A stretch of 64,000 nt of DNA from Sphingobacterium sp. JB170 (GTDB lineage Bacteria > Bacteroidota > Bacteroidia > Sphingobacteriales > Sphingobacteriaceae), in assembly GCF_900163865.1 (NCBI RefSeq), contig NZ_FUKU01000027.1, positions 176,932 to 240,931 of the forward strand. Direction: 5' to 3'. How positions within the stretch are numbered: position 1 is the stretch's first letter; every line of letters starts with the position of its first letter. Shown piece by piece: positions 46,485 to 56,347 of this stretch. The translations under genes were made by a program, and so were the position numbers. Under the pieces are notes generated by a model. The model did no database searches. It had not been told where the DNA came from and saw only the letters and a program-made list of their open reading frames with translations.

Positions 46485-48491
46485 ATGAAAAAATTTCTTG
46501 CTAGCGCCGCGCTTATAGCGGCTACAGGAGGTTGTTTAGTTGCGCAAGAACACGCCGCAATTAACTTGTCATATATGGACACTACTGTCCGAGCACAAGA
46601 TGACTTCTATAATTATGTTAACGGTAACTGGATGAAGACAGTTGAGATCCCTTCCGATAAAGCACGCTGGGGGTCATTCGATGAACTACGTGAACATACC
46701 GACGAGGCTGTGCTTAAAATTCTAAAAGAATCACTAGACAATACGCATGAAAACGGATCTGACGGTCAAAAAATCGCCGACCTATATAAATCTTTTATAG
46801 ACTTCGATACACGTAATACACTAGGGATAACACCTATTAAATTAGATTTAGAGAAGATAGATGGCATCAAAAATATTCAAGACCTCTATGATTACCTCCT
46901 CGAAGTAGGGCCGACCGGTGGCAACCCATTTTTCGGCGCATACGTATACGCACACATGAAAAACAGCGATATAAACGCTGTTTACCTAGGCGGTGGAGAT
47001 TTGGGATTAGGACGCTCCTACTACCAGAAAATCGATGAGAAAAACACGGAAACTTTAGGACAATATGCGAGCTTTGTTTCCACGTTATACAGTACTATCG
47101 ATCAACGTACACGTGACCTAAAAGGACCAAAGATAGTCGCATTCGAAAAGGAATTAGCATCGTACCTGAAAACAATCGAAGAATCTCGCGACGCGCAAAA
47201 GCGCTACAACCCGGTCGCTGTAAAAGATTTAGGGTCCCTTGTGAAAAACATTGATGTTGCAAAATATATTAAGGAACTGGGTTTCACGGCCGACACAGTG
47301 ATTATCGGCGAGTTAAAATACTACCAAAACCTCGACAAGATCATTAACACGGAAAAACTCCCACAAATCAAGGAGTTTTTGAAGTACAATGTTATGAACA
47401 GCGCGACGGGTTATTTGACAAAAGATTTGGATGAACTGTCCTTCGATTTTTACGGACGTACCCTCCGCGGGCAGAAAGAGCAGCGCAGTTTGGACAAGCG
47501 AGGATTGGAATTTGTGAACAGCTCTGCGGGTGAACTCATCGGTAAGCTATATGTGGAAGAAAATTTCCCACCCGAAGCGAAAGCGGCATGCGAAGAAATG
47601 GTGCAATATCTTGTAAAATCTTTCAACAAGCATATAACCCAACTTGACTGGATGTCCACTGACACCAAAACCAAAGCACTGGATAAACTGTCAAAATTCA
47701 AAGTAAAAATTGGCTACCCGGATAAATGGAAAGATTATTCCAAATTGGAAGTAGGCAACTCGCTATTTGAGAATGTAAAACAACTTCAACTCTGGTCATT
47801 CCAAAAGAACCTTGAAAAACAAGGAAAACCGGTCGATAAATCAGAGTGGGGAATGACTCCACAAACTGTCAATGCATATTACAGTCCATTATTTAACGAA
47901 ATTGTATTTCCTGCCGCAATCCTTCAAGTGCCGTTTTACGATTATAAAGCGGATGCAGCGGTAAACTTTGGCGGTATTGGGGCTGTAATAGGGCACGAAC
48001 TTTCCCATGGATTTGATGATTCGGGTTCGCAGTACGATGGCAACGGGAACTTAAACAACTGGTGGACTTCGGAAGATAAAGAAAAATTTGATGCCGCAGC
48101 AAATTCGTTAGTCGCGCAGTTCGAAGCGTATCAGCCTGTTCCGGGAGTATTCGTTAACGGTAGATTTACGTTAGGCGAAAACATTGGTGATCTTGGCGGA
48201 TCATCTATCGCATTTGACGCTTTACAAATGTACCTAAAAGATAAAGGTAACCCCGGTTTAATCGACGGGTTTTCGCCAGAACAGCGGTTCTTCCTTTCAT
48301 GGGCTACAATTTGGAGAACAAAAACAACGGATGAGTTTGTTGTAAATCAAGTAAAAACAGACCCCCACTCTCCTGCACAATATCGGGCAGTAGCACCAAT
48401 TATTAATATGGATGCTTTCCACGAAGCGTTCAATATTAAAGATGGTGATAAACTGTTCAAAACCAAGGAAGATCGTATAAAAATATGGTAA
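46485..48491 (+). CDS. M13-family zinc metallopeptidase (neprilysin-like, PepO type)
   Basis: A 668-residue secreted endopeptidase. Signal peptide (MKKFLASAALIAATGGCLVAQ) with a Cys at 17 that does not form a convincing lipobox. The zinc motif HELSH is at 504-508, and the third ligand Glu lies in GENIGD (E565). Other family marks are the N-terminal DDFYNYVNGNWMK (39-51), NAYYSPLFNEIVFPAAILQ and the C-terminal HSPAQYRA region. Members cleave short peptides outside the cytoplasm. It is transcribed alone and ends in a terminator. Confidence 0.94.
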   Translation: MKKFLASAALIAATGGCLVAQEHAAINLSYMDTTVRAQDDFYNYVNGNWMKTVEIPSDKARWGSFDELREHTDEAVLKILKESLDNTHENGSDGQKIADLYKSFIDFDTRNTLGITPIKLDLEKIDGIKNIQDLYDYLLEVGPTGGNPFFGAYVYAHMKNSDINAVYLGGGDLGLGRSYYQKIDEKNTETLGQYASFVSTLYSTIDQRTRDLKGPKIVAFEKELASYLKTIEESRDAQKRYNPVAVKDLGSLVKNIDVAKYIKELGFTADTVIIGELKYYQNLDKIINTEKLPQIKEFLKYNVMNSATGYLTKDLDELSFDFYGRTLRGQKEQRSLDKRGLEFVNSSAGELIGKLYVEENFPPEAKAACEEMVQYLVKSFNKHITQLDWMSTDTKTKALDKLSKFKVKIGYPDKWKDYSKLEVGNSLFENVKQLQLWSFQKNLEKQGKPVDKSEWGMTPQTVNAYYSPLFNEIVFPAAILQVPFYDYKADAAVNFGGIGAVIGHELSHGFDDSGSQYDGNGNLNNWWTSEDKEKFDAAANSLVAQFEAYQPVPGVFVNGRFTLGENIGDLGGSSIAFDALQMYLKDKGNPGLIDGFSPEQRFFLSWATIWRTKTTDEFVVNQVKTDPHSPAQYRAVAPIINMDAFHEAFNIKDGDKLFKTKEDRIKIW

Positions 48492-48513
48492 CCTAAACGG
48501 ACGACATGAACAA

Positions 48514-48550
48514 AGAAGGTGCAATTAAAAACTGCACCTTTCTTTTTTTT
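48514..48550. terminator. Terminator between the M13 peptidase and doxX-like genes
   Basis: AGAAGGTGCA (48514-48523) pairs with TGCACCTTTCT (48533-48543) with one bulge, followed by a run of Ts on the plus strand. A-rich bases on the other side may also stop the convergent gene. Confidence 0.8.
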
Positions 48551-48565
48551 CGTTAAAATTTTCAA

Positions 48566-49012
48566 CTATATGGAACGCTCATAGCCGGGTTTATCCATTA
48601 AATGATCGAGGGAATACTTTCCGGACCCCATAACCAAATAAACGAACAACAAAACTAACACAACGAGTGAGAGCCAGAATTCAGAGTTTAAAAAGCTAAA
48701 CCCATTGGTGATATTGACAAAAAATACGGCACCTATGAGAATAGGGATCTGCAACAGAACAGCTAATCGAGTTTTCAATCCCAAGATCATAAAAAGTCCA
48801 CCGACTAGGTGGGCAAACACCACGTAATGAACGGCCGACCAAATAGATAGTTGAAAATTTGTTTCTCGAAATAATTCCGCTACTGCCGCTCGATCATTGA
48901 CAAACCCCACTCCTTTTGCAAATATTATGATACCGAGTGCAATGCGCACGATATCAATCCAGCGCGGATGATGCTTATCACCCCAATGCTCAACTTTTTG
49001 GACCAAGTTCAT
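48566..49012 (-). CDS. DoxX-family membrane protein
   Basis: A 148-residue protein with four membrane segments (around 20-40, 60-80, 85-103, 110-130) and the DoxX-like start of helix 1 (IVRIALGIIIFAKGVGFV). Family members occur with quinone-linked or redox systems; the role here is unknown. Unusually for this window, GGAGG (49017-49021) lies 4 nt before the ATG. It is the last gene before the RND efflux operon, on the same strand but separated from it by a terminator. Confidence 0.85.
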   Translation of the reverse strand: MNLVQKVEHWGDKHHPRWIDIVRIALGIIIFAKGVGFVNDRAAVAELFRETNFQLSIWSAVHYVVFAHLVGGLFMILGLKTRLAVLLQIPILIGAVFFVNITNGFSFLNSEFWLSLVVLVLLFVYLVMGSGKYSLDHLMDKPGYERSI

Positions 49013-49134
49013 ATTACCTCCATTTTTAAGGGTTACTAAGAATTCAATACCTTAATTTCTATAAAATATTGACTATTAAGTTTATACACGAATAATCCAG
49101 CAAATATCGTGCTCAACTACTCCGGAGAACAAAA

Positions 49135-49163
49135 AATGCCAGCATCGGTAAGATACTGGCATT
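49135..49163 (-). terminator. Terminator of the RND efflux operon
   Basis: Read on the minus strand, AATGCCAG and CTGGCATT with inner ATC/GAT pairs form an 11-bp interrupted stem. It is followed by T-rich sequence (As at 49131-49136 on the plus strand). Confidence 0.8.
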
Positions 49164-49186
49164 ATAGCTATGGGGTAAAATATTAC

Positions 49187-52100
49187 CTATTGTTTAATAG
49201 CCATTTCGTCTACATAGTCTTCATTTTCTTCGTAGTCAGCTACTATTAACGCGTTATAATCAGTCTTCTTACCACTGCCAAATCGTCTAGATAGGCCGTC
49301 GAAAATCGAATATACGACGGGCACAACGACAAGCGTAAGAAAGAGCGAGGATAGCAGCCCCCCCATAATTACAATGGCTAATCCTCTATTCATGTCTGCA
49401 CCATCACCAGTAGCCAAAGCGATTGGAAGCATCCCAATAACCATCGCAATCGTCGTCATCAAAATAGGACGGAAACGAGCGTGGTTAGCGGCCACCAAAG
49501 CGTCAAAAGTATTCGCCCCATTGTCTTTTTGATGATTCGCAAAGTCAACAAGCATAATCGCATTTTTAGCAACTAATCCTATCAGCATGATAATACCCAA
49601 GATTGTAAAAATATTCAACGTTTGATTCGTCAGCGCAAGAGCGAGCAGTGCCCCAATAAATGACAAGGGTATCGAAAATAATACCACAAATGGCGTTACA
49701 AAGTTATCGTATAGAGCGACCATCACCAGATATACAAGTAGAATCGATGCTAGAAGGGCAACCCCTAAGGTCCCGAAACCTTCTTCTTGGTTTTCCATAT
49801 TTCCGCCCCATTTAAAGGACACTCCAGGTTTCAACTGTACTTTTTCGAATTCAGTTTGCCACTCGGCAGCAACCGTACCTGTTGGACGGCCAACAACTTG
49901 TGCTTGCACCGAAACGGACGGTGACTTATCTCTTCGCTCGAGCAAACTTGGCCCTGAGGCGAAGGCTACATTCGCAAACTGATCCAGTCGTAATGTCCGA
50001 CCTGCGCTATTTACAAATTTCAACGCCTGCACGTCTTCGATGCTTCCTCTTCCGCCTTCTTCAAATCGAATATTGATATCATATTCGGTATCTCCAGCAC
50101 GGAATTTAGTGTCCGTATTACCTGAGAACGCCGTTTGCATGGTCACCCCGACGGTTGCCACATCAAGCCCGAGGGAATTCATCTTATCCCTATCAACTTG
50201 AACCGAAATTTCGGGATTACCATCTTCAGAAGTTAATTTTACCTCCGTCGCGCCGGGCACTTTGTTTAACAATTCTTCAAACTCTCGCGCAGTCTCTAAA
50301 GCATCCTCCTGAGAGGAACCAATTACAGTGAGGCTCAAAGGCGCTTGCTCTGCCCCCATGATACCCATATTCACCGTTTTTATTTTTGCTCCCACTAAAA
50401 GACCTTCCATCTCACGCTTCAATTTCGCGGAATAGACTTTCGTTGGCTCGGTCTTGTAATACCCTTCTTGCAAAATAATATGGATTTCCGACTTATATTT
50501 TGTACCCGAAGTGTTGAAGGTACCGTCGGAGGCCTGCCCAACGGTGGTAATTAACCGTTCGATTTCCGGTTTTTTCGACAATATCGCTTCTGCTCGTTGG
50601 GTCATAAAGTTCGTTTGCTCCAGAGAAGCATCTTTGTTCATCTCGATTTGAAGATAAAACTCCCCTTTATCATTTGCCGGAAAGAAATCACTACCGATAT
50701 ACCCTTTACCCACTAGCATAAAGGATAGTACGAGCAGTACGATCGATATAAGCAATGTTATCACTTTGTTTAACCTAGTTTTCAATGACCATTTCAACAA
50801 ACCAGAAATTCCGTCCGTTAATTTCGTTAAACCTGCTTCAAAACCATATAATATGCGTCCAAAGATGGTGTCTTTGTCGATATGCGAAAGTTTACCCATA
50901 CGCGAGTACATCCACGGTACCACCGTAAACGACACCAAAAGTGAGAGTAAGGTCGAAACCATCACTGTTACACAAAACTGACGCAAGATATCAGACACGA
51001 AACCAGATGATAGTGCGATAGGAAGAAATACAACTACAATTACCAACGTAATTGCAGACACGGTAAAACCAATTTCCTTCGCTCCATCAAACGCGGCCCG
51101 GACTTTATTCTTCCCCATTTCCATGTGACGGTGAATATTCTCAATTACCACAATTGCGTCATCGACCAGAATCCCCACAACAAGAGAAAGTCCTAACAAC
51201 GACATTAAGTTCAAAGTGTATCCCAATAAATTCAAAAAGATAAATGTTGCTACCAATGATAAGGGAATAGCTACTACTGCAATAAACGCATCACGCACAC
51301 TGTGCAAAAAGAACAACATAATGAATGCTACCAAAGCAATTGCAATCATTAAATCATGCACAACATTATTCGCTGCCGTTAACGTATACTCGGTGGTGTC
51401 ATTGGCAATTTGGATTTTTATCCCTTGCTGCGCGTAATCTCGCTCCACAGTCTCCATCGTACGGTGGACAAATTCCGAAACCTCCACAGCGTTCGCATCG
51501 GATTGTTTGAACACTTGCATCATAATCGTATTGGAACGATCGATACGAGAGATCTTTTCCACGTCTTTAATACCATCTTGAACGTCTGCAACATCACGAA
51601 GACGTATGTGAGCACCGGATGGTGTCGTCAATGGCAGGTTACGAAGTTGCTCGATAGAAGTGAATTTCCCCGAGAGTCGAAGTGTCGTTTGATTATCTCG
51701 GGTCTTCACATTTCCTGTCGGGAAATCTAAATTGGATGCAGCAATCGTCTGTTGCACTTGTACAATTGTTAAGCCGTAGCCTTCTAGTTTCTCTGGGTCG
51801 GCGCTAACTTGAATTTCGCGTTCTTCCCCGCCAACCATATCAACTTTTGCAACACCATTTATACGGGCGAAAACAGGTTGAATTTTTTGATCCAACAAAT
51901 CGTAAAGATCCTTTTCTGTTAGGTTCGATGTTACCGATAAATTCATTATAGCGATATCATCGATTGAAAATTTAGAAAGGGCCGGCGTTTCCGCATCATC
52001 GGGTAACTCGTTGATGACTGCGTTGATTTTTCGCTGCGCATCGGTGAGCAAAAAGTTTACGTCCGCGCCCGTATTCAGGGTGATACTTACCACAGAAGCG

Positions 52101-52360
52101 GATTCCATAGATTTGGACTCAATTTTTTTTACATTCTCGAGCGACGCAACTGCATCCTCAATAACTTTCGTCACCGAGGTTTCTACTTCTGAGGGTGCAG
52201 CGCCAGGGTAAACTGTCTGCACGCTAATCACATTCACTTCGAATTTTGGAATCAACTCGTACCCCATTTGGGTGTACGAAAAGATACCACCAAGCGTAAG
52301 AATAATAAACAGTACTATAATTATACTTGGTCTCTTTATGGATATTTCAGATATTTTCAT
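49187..52360 (-). CDS. RND efflux permease (AcrB/HAE1 family)
   Basis: A 1057-residue inner-membrane pump subunit with twelve predicted helices and two large periplasmic loops, driven by proton flux. Helix 1 (MKISEISIKRPSIIIVLFI), motif D region TLGGIFSYTQMGYELIPKF, the helix-4/5 segment LGLSLVVGILVDDAIVVIENIHRHME in shorter pieces, and the C-terminal helix pair (LIGLVAKNAIMLVDFANHQK) are all present. The paired Asp of helix 4 (VDDAIV) are the proton-relay residues. It is the last gene of a tetR-tolC-adaptor-permease operon and gaps are 10-21 bp. Substrate unknown; drug or solvent export is likely. Confidence 0.95.
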   Translation of the reverse strand: MKISEISIKRPSIIIVLFIILTLGGIFSYTQMGYELIPKFEVNVISVQTVYPGAAPSEVETSVTKVIEDAVASLENVKKIESKSMESASVVSITLNTGADVNFLLTDAQRKINAVINELPDDAETPALSKFSIDDIAIMNLSVTSNLTEKDLYDLLDQKIQPVFARINGVAKVDMVGGEEREIQVSADPEKLEGYGLTIVQVQQTIAASNLDFPTGNVKTRDNQTTLRLSGKFTSIEQLRNLPLTTPSGAHIRLRDVADVQDGIKDVEKISRIDRSNTIMMQVFKQSDANAVEVSEFVHRTMETVERDYAQQGIKIQIANDTTEYTLTAANNVVHDLMIAIALVAFIMLFFLHSVRDAFIAVVAIPLSLVATFIFLNLLGYTLNLMSLLGLSLVVGILVDDAIVVIENIHRHMEMGKNKVRAAFDGAKEIGFTVSAITLVIVVVFLPIALSSGFVSDILRQFCVTVMVSTLLSLLVSFTVVPWMYSRMGKLSHIDKDTIFGRILYGFEAGLTKLTDGISGLLKWSLKTRLNKVITLLISIVLLVLSFMLVGKGYIGSDFFPANDKGEFYLQIEMNKDASLEQTNFMTQRAEAILSKKPEIERLITTVGQASDGTFNTSGTKYKSEIHIILQEGYYKTEPTKVYSAKLKREMEGLLVGAKIKTVNMGIMGAEQAPLSLTVIGSSQEDALETAREFEELLNKVPGATEVKLTSEDGNPEISVQVDRDKMNSLGLDVATVGVTMQTAFSGNTDTKFRAGDTEYDINIRFEEGGRGSIEDVQALKFVNSAGRTLRLDQFANVAFASGPSLLERRDKSPSVSVQAQVVGRPTGTVAAEWQTEFEKVQLKPGVSFKWGGNMENQEEGFGTLGVALLASILLVYLVMVALYDNFVTPFVVLFSIPLSFIGALLALALTNQTLNIFTILGIIMLIGLVAKNAIMLVDFANHQKDNGANTFDALVAANHARFRPILMTTIAMVIGMLPIALATGDGADMNRGLAIVIMGGLLSSLFLTLVVVPVVYSIFDGLSRRFGSGKKTDYNALIVADYEENEDYVDEMAIKQ

Positions 52361-52378
52361 CTATTAGAATTCAATATT

Positions 52379-53437
52379 TTACTTAATAATTTTCACAGGT
52401 GTTCCGTCAACTAGATTTATTTGACCGGAAGTAATCACCACTTCGTTTTCTTGAACACCGGATACAATTTCAACGTCGTCTCCAAAGCTTCGTCCGGATA
52501 CCACCGTTTTAAGAATGGCTTTCCCGTCAACTACAACAAATATGTTGTTAGAACTGACACTACCTACGAATGCGCTGCGTGGCACCACCATTGCTTTAAT
52601 CTCTCGGTCGCTACCAAAATAGGCTGAACCATACATACCCGCGCGCAAATCGTTGTTTGAGTTGTTGTTAATTTCTAACTCAACCGGAAAGTTTAAACCA
52701 CCATCAGCTTTAGGTGCTATGAAAGTAATAACGCCATTAAATTCTCTATCAGAAAGCACAGCTGATTCTACTCTAACGGTTTGTCCAAGCGATAAGAAAC
52801 CTATATTCTTCTCATCTACATTGACCATAAGTTTTAATGTAGACACATTGACAATTTCGAACATTTCTGTTCCCGGGCTTACGTAACTACCCGGTTCAAT
52901 ACTCCGCCGGTTGACAATCCCTGCAAATGAAGCGGAAACATTCACATCGCCCGCAGAAATCTGTGCCGTTTTGAGATTATTACTCGCATTCTCAAGTTGT
53001 AACTTAACCTGATCCAATTGTTGCTTGGTTACCCCGCCAGTAGAATAAGCGTTCTCAAAGCGATCGACTTCGGCCTTTGCATTTTCGTAAGTCGCTTTCA
53101 TGTTAGCGACGTTAACATTTTGTTTATCACCATCCACTATCGCTAGTGTTTGCCCCGCACGAACAAATGCCCCCTCATCCACCAATACACGGGTCACTTT
53201 CCCTGCAGCTTCAGCGGCTAAAATAACCTCTTGCTTCGGTGCAAAAACACCATTTGTAACATATTGGGCATTTACTTTTCGAATGCCGGCGGAATCGACG
53301 CGAACAGCGACCGATGAGTTCTCTATGGCAACGACAGCCGTTTGTTCCTCATTTTTCGTCTTGTTTCTATCCAAAATATAAAAGATACCTGCCAGAGCAG
53401 CAGCAACAATAAGTACTGTAATTATCAGACGTTTCAT
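52379..53437 (-). CDS. RND periplasmic adaptor (membrane fusion protein, HlyD/MexA type)
   Basis: A 352-residue adaptor that bridges the RND permease and the outer-membrane channel. It has an N-terminal membrane/signal segment (LIITVLIVAAALAGIFYIL). The lipoyl/barrel-sandwich domain begins VILAAEAAGKVTRVLVDEGAFVRAG (in short pieces), followed by an alpha-hairpin (~95-165) and beta-barrel. No lipobox Cys is visible, so it is anchored by the N-terminal helix. It lies 18 bp before the permease and 10 bp after the channel gene. Confidence 0.94.
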   Translation of the reverse strand: MKRLIITVLIVAAALAGIFYILDRNKTKNEEQTAVVAIENSSVAVRVDSAGIRKVNAQYVTNGVFAPKQEVILAAEAAGKVTRVLVDEGAFVRAGQTLAIVDGDKQNVNVANMKATYENAKAEVDRFENAYSTGGVTKQQLDQVKLQLENASNNLKTAQISAGDVNVSASFAGIVNRRSIEPGSYVSPGTEMFEIVNVSTLKLMVNVDEKNIGFLSLGQTVRVESAVLSDREFNGVITFIAPKADGGLNFPVELEINNNSNNDLRAGMYGSAYFGSDREIKAMVVPRSAFVGSVSSNNIFVVVDGKAILKTVVSGRSFGDDVEIVSGVQENEVVITSGQINLVDGTPVKIIK

Positions 53438-53447
53438 ATATAGTTAG

Positions 53448-54785
53448 TTATTCGTTTACTAAAGATTTTAAATTTCCGTTCGATTTAATAAGTTGAATTT
53501 CTGCAACTTTATAGTTTAATAGCGACGTGTTTAGATTATTCTGTGCATCTGCATATGCGTTTTCCCCATCTAGCAAGTCTGTTAAAGTTGCTAGGCCATT
53601 TCGGTAGTTGTTTTGAGTATCTGCTAATACTTCTTTAGCCAGCGCGACATTACGCCGGTTTGCATCGACAGTCAAAATGCTGTTTTTGATCTGTGCTTTT
53701 GCATTCTCACTCGCTAAATCCAGCGCAAGTCTCGTGTCGTCAAAGTCTATTTTCGCCTTCTTGATTTCAATTTCAGCTTGGTTAATTTTCGATTTTGTCT
53801 GACCACCATTAAAAATCGGAATTGTTAAATTTAAACCTATAGCCGAAAAAACAGAAGTGTTTGCATCACTATTAAAAATTGGTAAAGATTCCCCGAAACC
53901 TGTATAGCCCAAATTGCCTGTAAATGATAGTGAAGGATAGTACGCGGCTACCATGGACTTCTTGTTGAGTTCTAAAAGTTCGATCTGCTTTTGTAAAACA
54001 GCTACTTCTGTCCTGGTCGATAAATCATTAGTTTCTAATGATATAGCAGGATTCACTTCAAAGGTTTCTTCAGGAAACTGTATATCCTGAGTAATATCCA
54101 TCCCGATCGCAAACTTCAACGCGTTTTCCCTTAGTTCGAGCGCATTGAGTAATTGCTGCTTTTGCGCAATTAAATTATTTACCGCAACTTCAGTACGGTC
54201 GAGGTCGATTTTCTTCATTAACCCAGCTTCTACCATTCCTTTCAGCACCCGCTGTGTTTTTTGTGTATTTTCTAAATTATCCTCAAGAGTTTGAAGCTGA
54301 AGTTGTGATTGATATACTTCATAGTACGCATTCGCTACTTTTTCAATAAGCTGTTCATCAGACAACTGATTATTAATTTGATAAAATTCGCGTGTCGTAC
54401 GCGCAGCCTTCAAACCCGTAAAAAGTGATTGATTAAATATCTGCTGGCTCACTTCCAAATTAGCTGTTCCCTGCCATGGTTGACCAAACTTCAAGAGCGT
54501 CGTAGTGGTCTCTCCTGTTTCAGTAGTCATCGTAATTGCGTTCTCCTGAATTAATGGATTGTAGGTCAAACTACCTGAACCACTTACTTGGGGTAATGCT
54601 CCGGCTCGAACTTCATCGATCATATATTGCGCATTTTCAATATCCAATTTAGACTTTTTGGCTTCCGCTTTATTCTCTAGGGCAAACTTAGCTGCTTGCT
54701 GTAGGGTTAACGTTTCTTGCCCCTGGGCATGTCCCACAAAAAATAACGTGCCGGCTGTTAAAACACTCAAAAATTTAACTTTCAT
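53448..54785 (-). CDS. TolC-family outer-membrane efflux protein
   Basis: A 445-residue channel protein. Signal peptide (cleavage near FVGHAQGQ), then two OEP repeats with long helices. Typical features are the N-terminal TLQQAAKFALENKAEAKKSKLDIENAQ (read in pieces) and the second-repeat start SLETNDLSTRTEVAVLQKQIEL. Length and helical pattern match TolC. It follows the TetR gene by 21 bp and gives the efflux route across the outer membrane for the adaptor and permease encoded next. Confidence 0.93.
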   Translation of the reverse strand: MKVKFLSVLTAGTLFFVGHAQGQETLTLQQAAKFALENKAEAKKSKLDIENAQYMIDEVRAGALPQVSGSGSLTYNPLIQENAITMTTETGETTTTLLKFGQPWQGTANLEVSQQIFNQSLFTGLKAARTTREFYQINNQLSDEQLIEKVANAYYEVYQSQLQLQTLEDNLENTQKTQRVLKGMVEAGLMKKIDLDRTEVAVNNLIAQKQQLLNALELRENALKFAIGMDITQDIQFPEETFEVNPAISLETNDLSTRTEVAVLQKQIELLELNKKSMVAAYYPSLSFTGNLGYTGFGESLPIFNSDANTSVFSAIGLNLTIPIFNGGQTKSKINQAEIEIKKAKIDFDDTRLALDLASENAKAQIKNSILTVDANRRNVALAKEVLADTQNNYRNGLATLTDLLDGENAYADAQNNLNTSLLNYKVAEIQLIKSNGNLKSLVNE

Positions 54786-54806
54786 TTTTGAAAAGATTAT
54801 CTGTTT

Positions 54807-55415
54807 TTACGAATTTTTACTAATTAATTTATTGGAAAAGATGAACCGAGTTGCTAACTTCTGACTCGCTAAGATACTGTCCACGTTAACCGAGTTTGGA
54901 ATCCCAGAAAGCATATCTCCGATACTTCTAATTAAGCTAAGACCGATCACAATCTCTACAAAACAGTTTGCAAGCGCTTCGATCTCGTCGAGTATAATCT
55001 CCCCATGGTCCACCGCGCGCTTAAATAGGTCTATCGTCGAATTAACGTCAGCGATATGCACCCGGCGGATTATCGTCCCGACGCCATCACCTTTGATCCA
55101 CTCTAAGTTTTCATTGATATGAAGTATATAATACTCCCGCAGAAAATCGGCCCGAAGTTCGAGTAACCGATCAAGAATATCCATCAAGTTCCCGTCGTAG
55201 CTTTCAATAATTTCCGATTGCCGTTCGGTAATCTGTTCGTGAATAAACATCAACACATCTTTTATCAATGCATTTTTATCAGCATAGTAATAATAGAGAT
55301 TAGCTTTTGTGATATTCAAATCCAAAGCGATCTCGCTCATTGTGGTTTTATTAAAACCAAAATGTGAAAATCTTTTTAAGGAAGCTTGAATAATTTGATC
55401 TTTTCTAGTGTCCAT
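54807..55415 (-). CDS. TetR/AcrR-family transcriptional regulator
   Basis: A 202-residue repressor. The N-terminal helix-turn-helix (KTTMSEIALDLNITKANLYYYYADKNAL, residues ~23-50, in pieces) is a TetR hallmark. The C-terminal helices form the ligand-binding domain. It is the first gene of the efflux operon, so it very likely represses its own transcription and that of the pump. A TACTTTTG promoter box lies upstream. The inducer is unknown. Confidence 0.93.
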   Translation of the reverse strand: MDTRKDQIIQASLKRFSHFGFNKTTMSEIALDLNITKANLYYYYADKNALIKDVLMFIHEQITERQSEIIESYDGNLMDILDRLLELRADFLREYYILHINENLEWIKGDGVGTIIRRVHIADVNSTIDLFKRAVDHGEIILDEIEALANCFVEIVIGLSLIRSIGDMLSGIPNSVNVDSILASQKLATRFIFSNKLISKNS

Positions 55416-55453
55416 TTTACCTTCTTACTTTTTGACTATTCTCATAAAACGTT

Positions 55454-55461
55454 CAAAAGTA
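55454..55461 (-). promoter_or_regulatory. -7 promoter box of the tetR-tolC-adaptor-RND operon
   Basis: Reads TACTTTTG on the minus strand (TAnnTTTG), 39 bp before the tetR ATG. The -33 element is weak. It is the natural place for TetR-operator overlap, but I did not find a convincing palindrome. Confidence 0.4.
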
Positions 55462-55548
55462 CAAAAACATTACACTCTTAATGAAATAAAATCACATAAA
55501 TTGTAACTTTATTGTCATAAAATGCAAAAGAACCAGAAAATTTAGGTT

Positions 55549-56259
55549 TTAATCAATACCGAGCTGCTTTTGAAATTTGCGCCGGTCAAATTTATAGAGT
55601 CGAGCCGCGCGATAAGAAACTCCTTTTTGAACTTCGGGTAGCTCTTTAAGGAAGCCTGTGTTGGCTATTTTCTTCCTGAAATTCCTCTTGTCCAGTGCAC
55701 TCCCTAAAACGGCTTCATAAACTTGCTGCAATTGCGTTAATGTAAATTTCTCTGGCAAGAGCTCATATATAGCCGTAGAATAGTTGAGGCTATATTTTAA
55801 ATTCTGTAAACTTTTTTGGATAATTTGAGCATGATCAAACGCAAGTTCTGGTAATTGGTCGATGGGAAACCATCGCGCTTGTCTCATATAAGTCGTAGTC
55901 GGCTTGATCTTCGATTTCACGTCGTTATACTTGACGATGGTCGAAAATGCAACCGTCATAATTCTTCCTTGGGGATGTCGTTTCACGCCCGCAAAAGCAC
56001 CAAGTTGCTCCATAAATATATCTTTCAGACCGGTATGTTCATATAATATCCTTTTTACCGCGTCTTCCATTTCTTCATCCTTTTCTACAAAAAAACCGGG
56101 AAGTGCCCACCAATCTTTGTAAGGATATTCGTTACGTTCATTAAGTAAGACATGAAGTTTGCCTTCGGTAAAACTATAAATGACACAGTCAATCGTGAAA
56201 TGGCTTTGCAAAATAATTATTAATTTAAGTGCGAATTTGATTATCGTGATTGGACACAA
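55549..56259 (-). CDS. Nudix-domain transcriptional regulator (NrtR-like)
   Basis: A 236-residue protein with an N-terminal Nudix fold and a C-terminal winged helix (NFRKKIANTGFLKELP...). The Nudix box is degenerate: LPGFFVEKDEEMEDAV then KRILYEHTGL. The second Gly is Phe56, and two acidic residues of the REUxEE core are Ile71 and His75. It therefore probably binds an ADP-ribose or sugar-type ligand without hydrolysing it, like NrtR-type repressors. The start at 56259 is the only ATG; a TTG at 56211 is a possible alternative. It diverges from pfkA and may act on the palindrome at 56309-56331. Confidence 0.8.
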   Translation of the reverse strand: MCPITIIKFALKLIIILQSHFTIDCVIYSFTEGKLHVLLNERNEYPYKDWWALPGFFVEKDEEMEDAVKRILYEHTGLKDIFMEQLGAFAGVKRHPQGRIMTVAFSTIVKYNDVKSKIKPTTTYMRQARWFPIDQLPELAFDHAQIIQKSLQNLKYSLNYSTAIYELLPEKFTLTQLQQVYEAVLGSALDKRNFRKKIANTGFLKELPEVQKGVSYRAARLYKFDRRKFQKQLGID

Positions 56260-56308
56260 TCTACTTCAATTATATCACAATAATCCAAAAAAAGCAAAAA
56301 AAAATTTA

Positions 56309-56331
56309 ATAGTGTAAAAAATACACACTAT
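56309..56331. promoter_or_regulatory. 23-bp palindrome, candidate operator in front of pfkA
   Basis: ATAGTGT (56309-56315), a 9-nt A-rich spacer, then ACACTAT (56325-56331): perfect 7-bp arms. It ends 17 bp before the pfkA ATG. The centre-to-centre geometry suits a dimeric regulator such as the NrtR-like protein encoded divergently. Binding is inference. Confidence 0.5.
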
Positions 56332-56347
56332 ATTCGTAAAACCTAAA

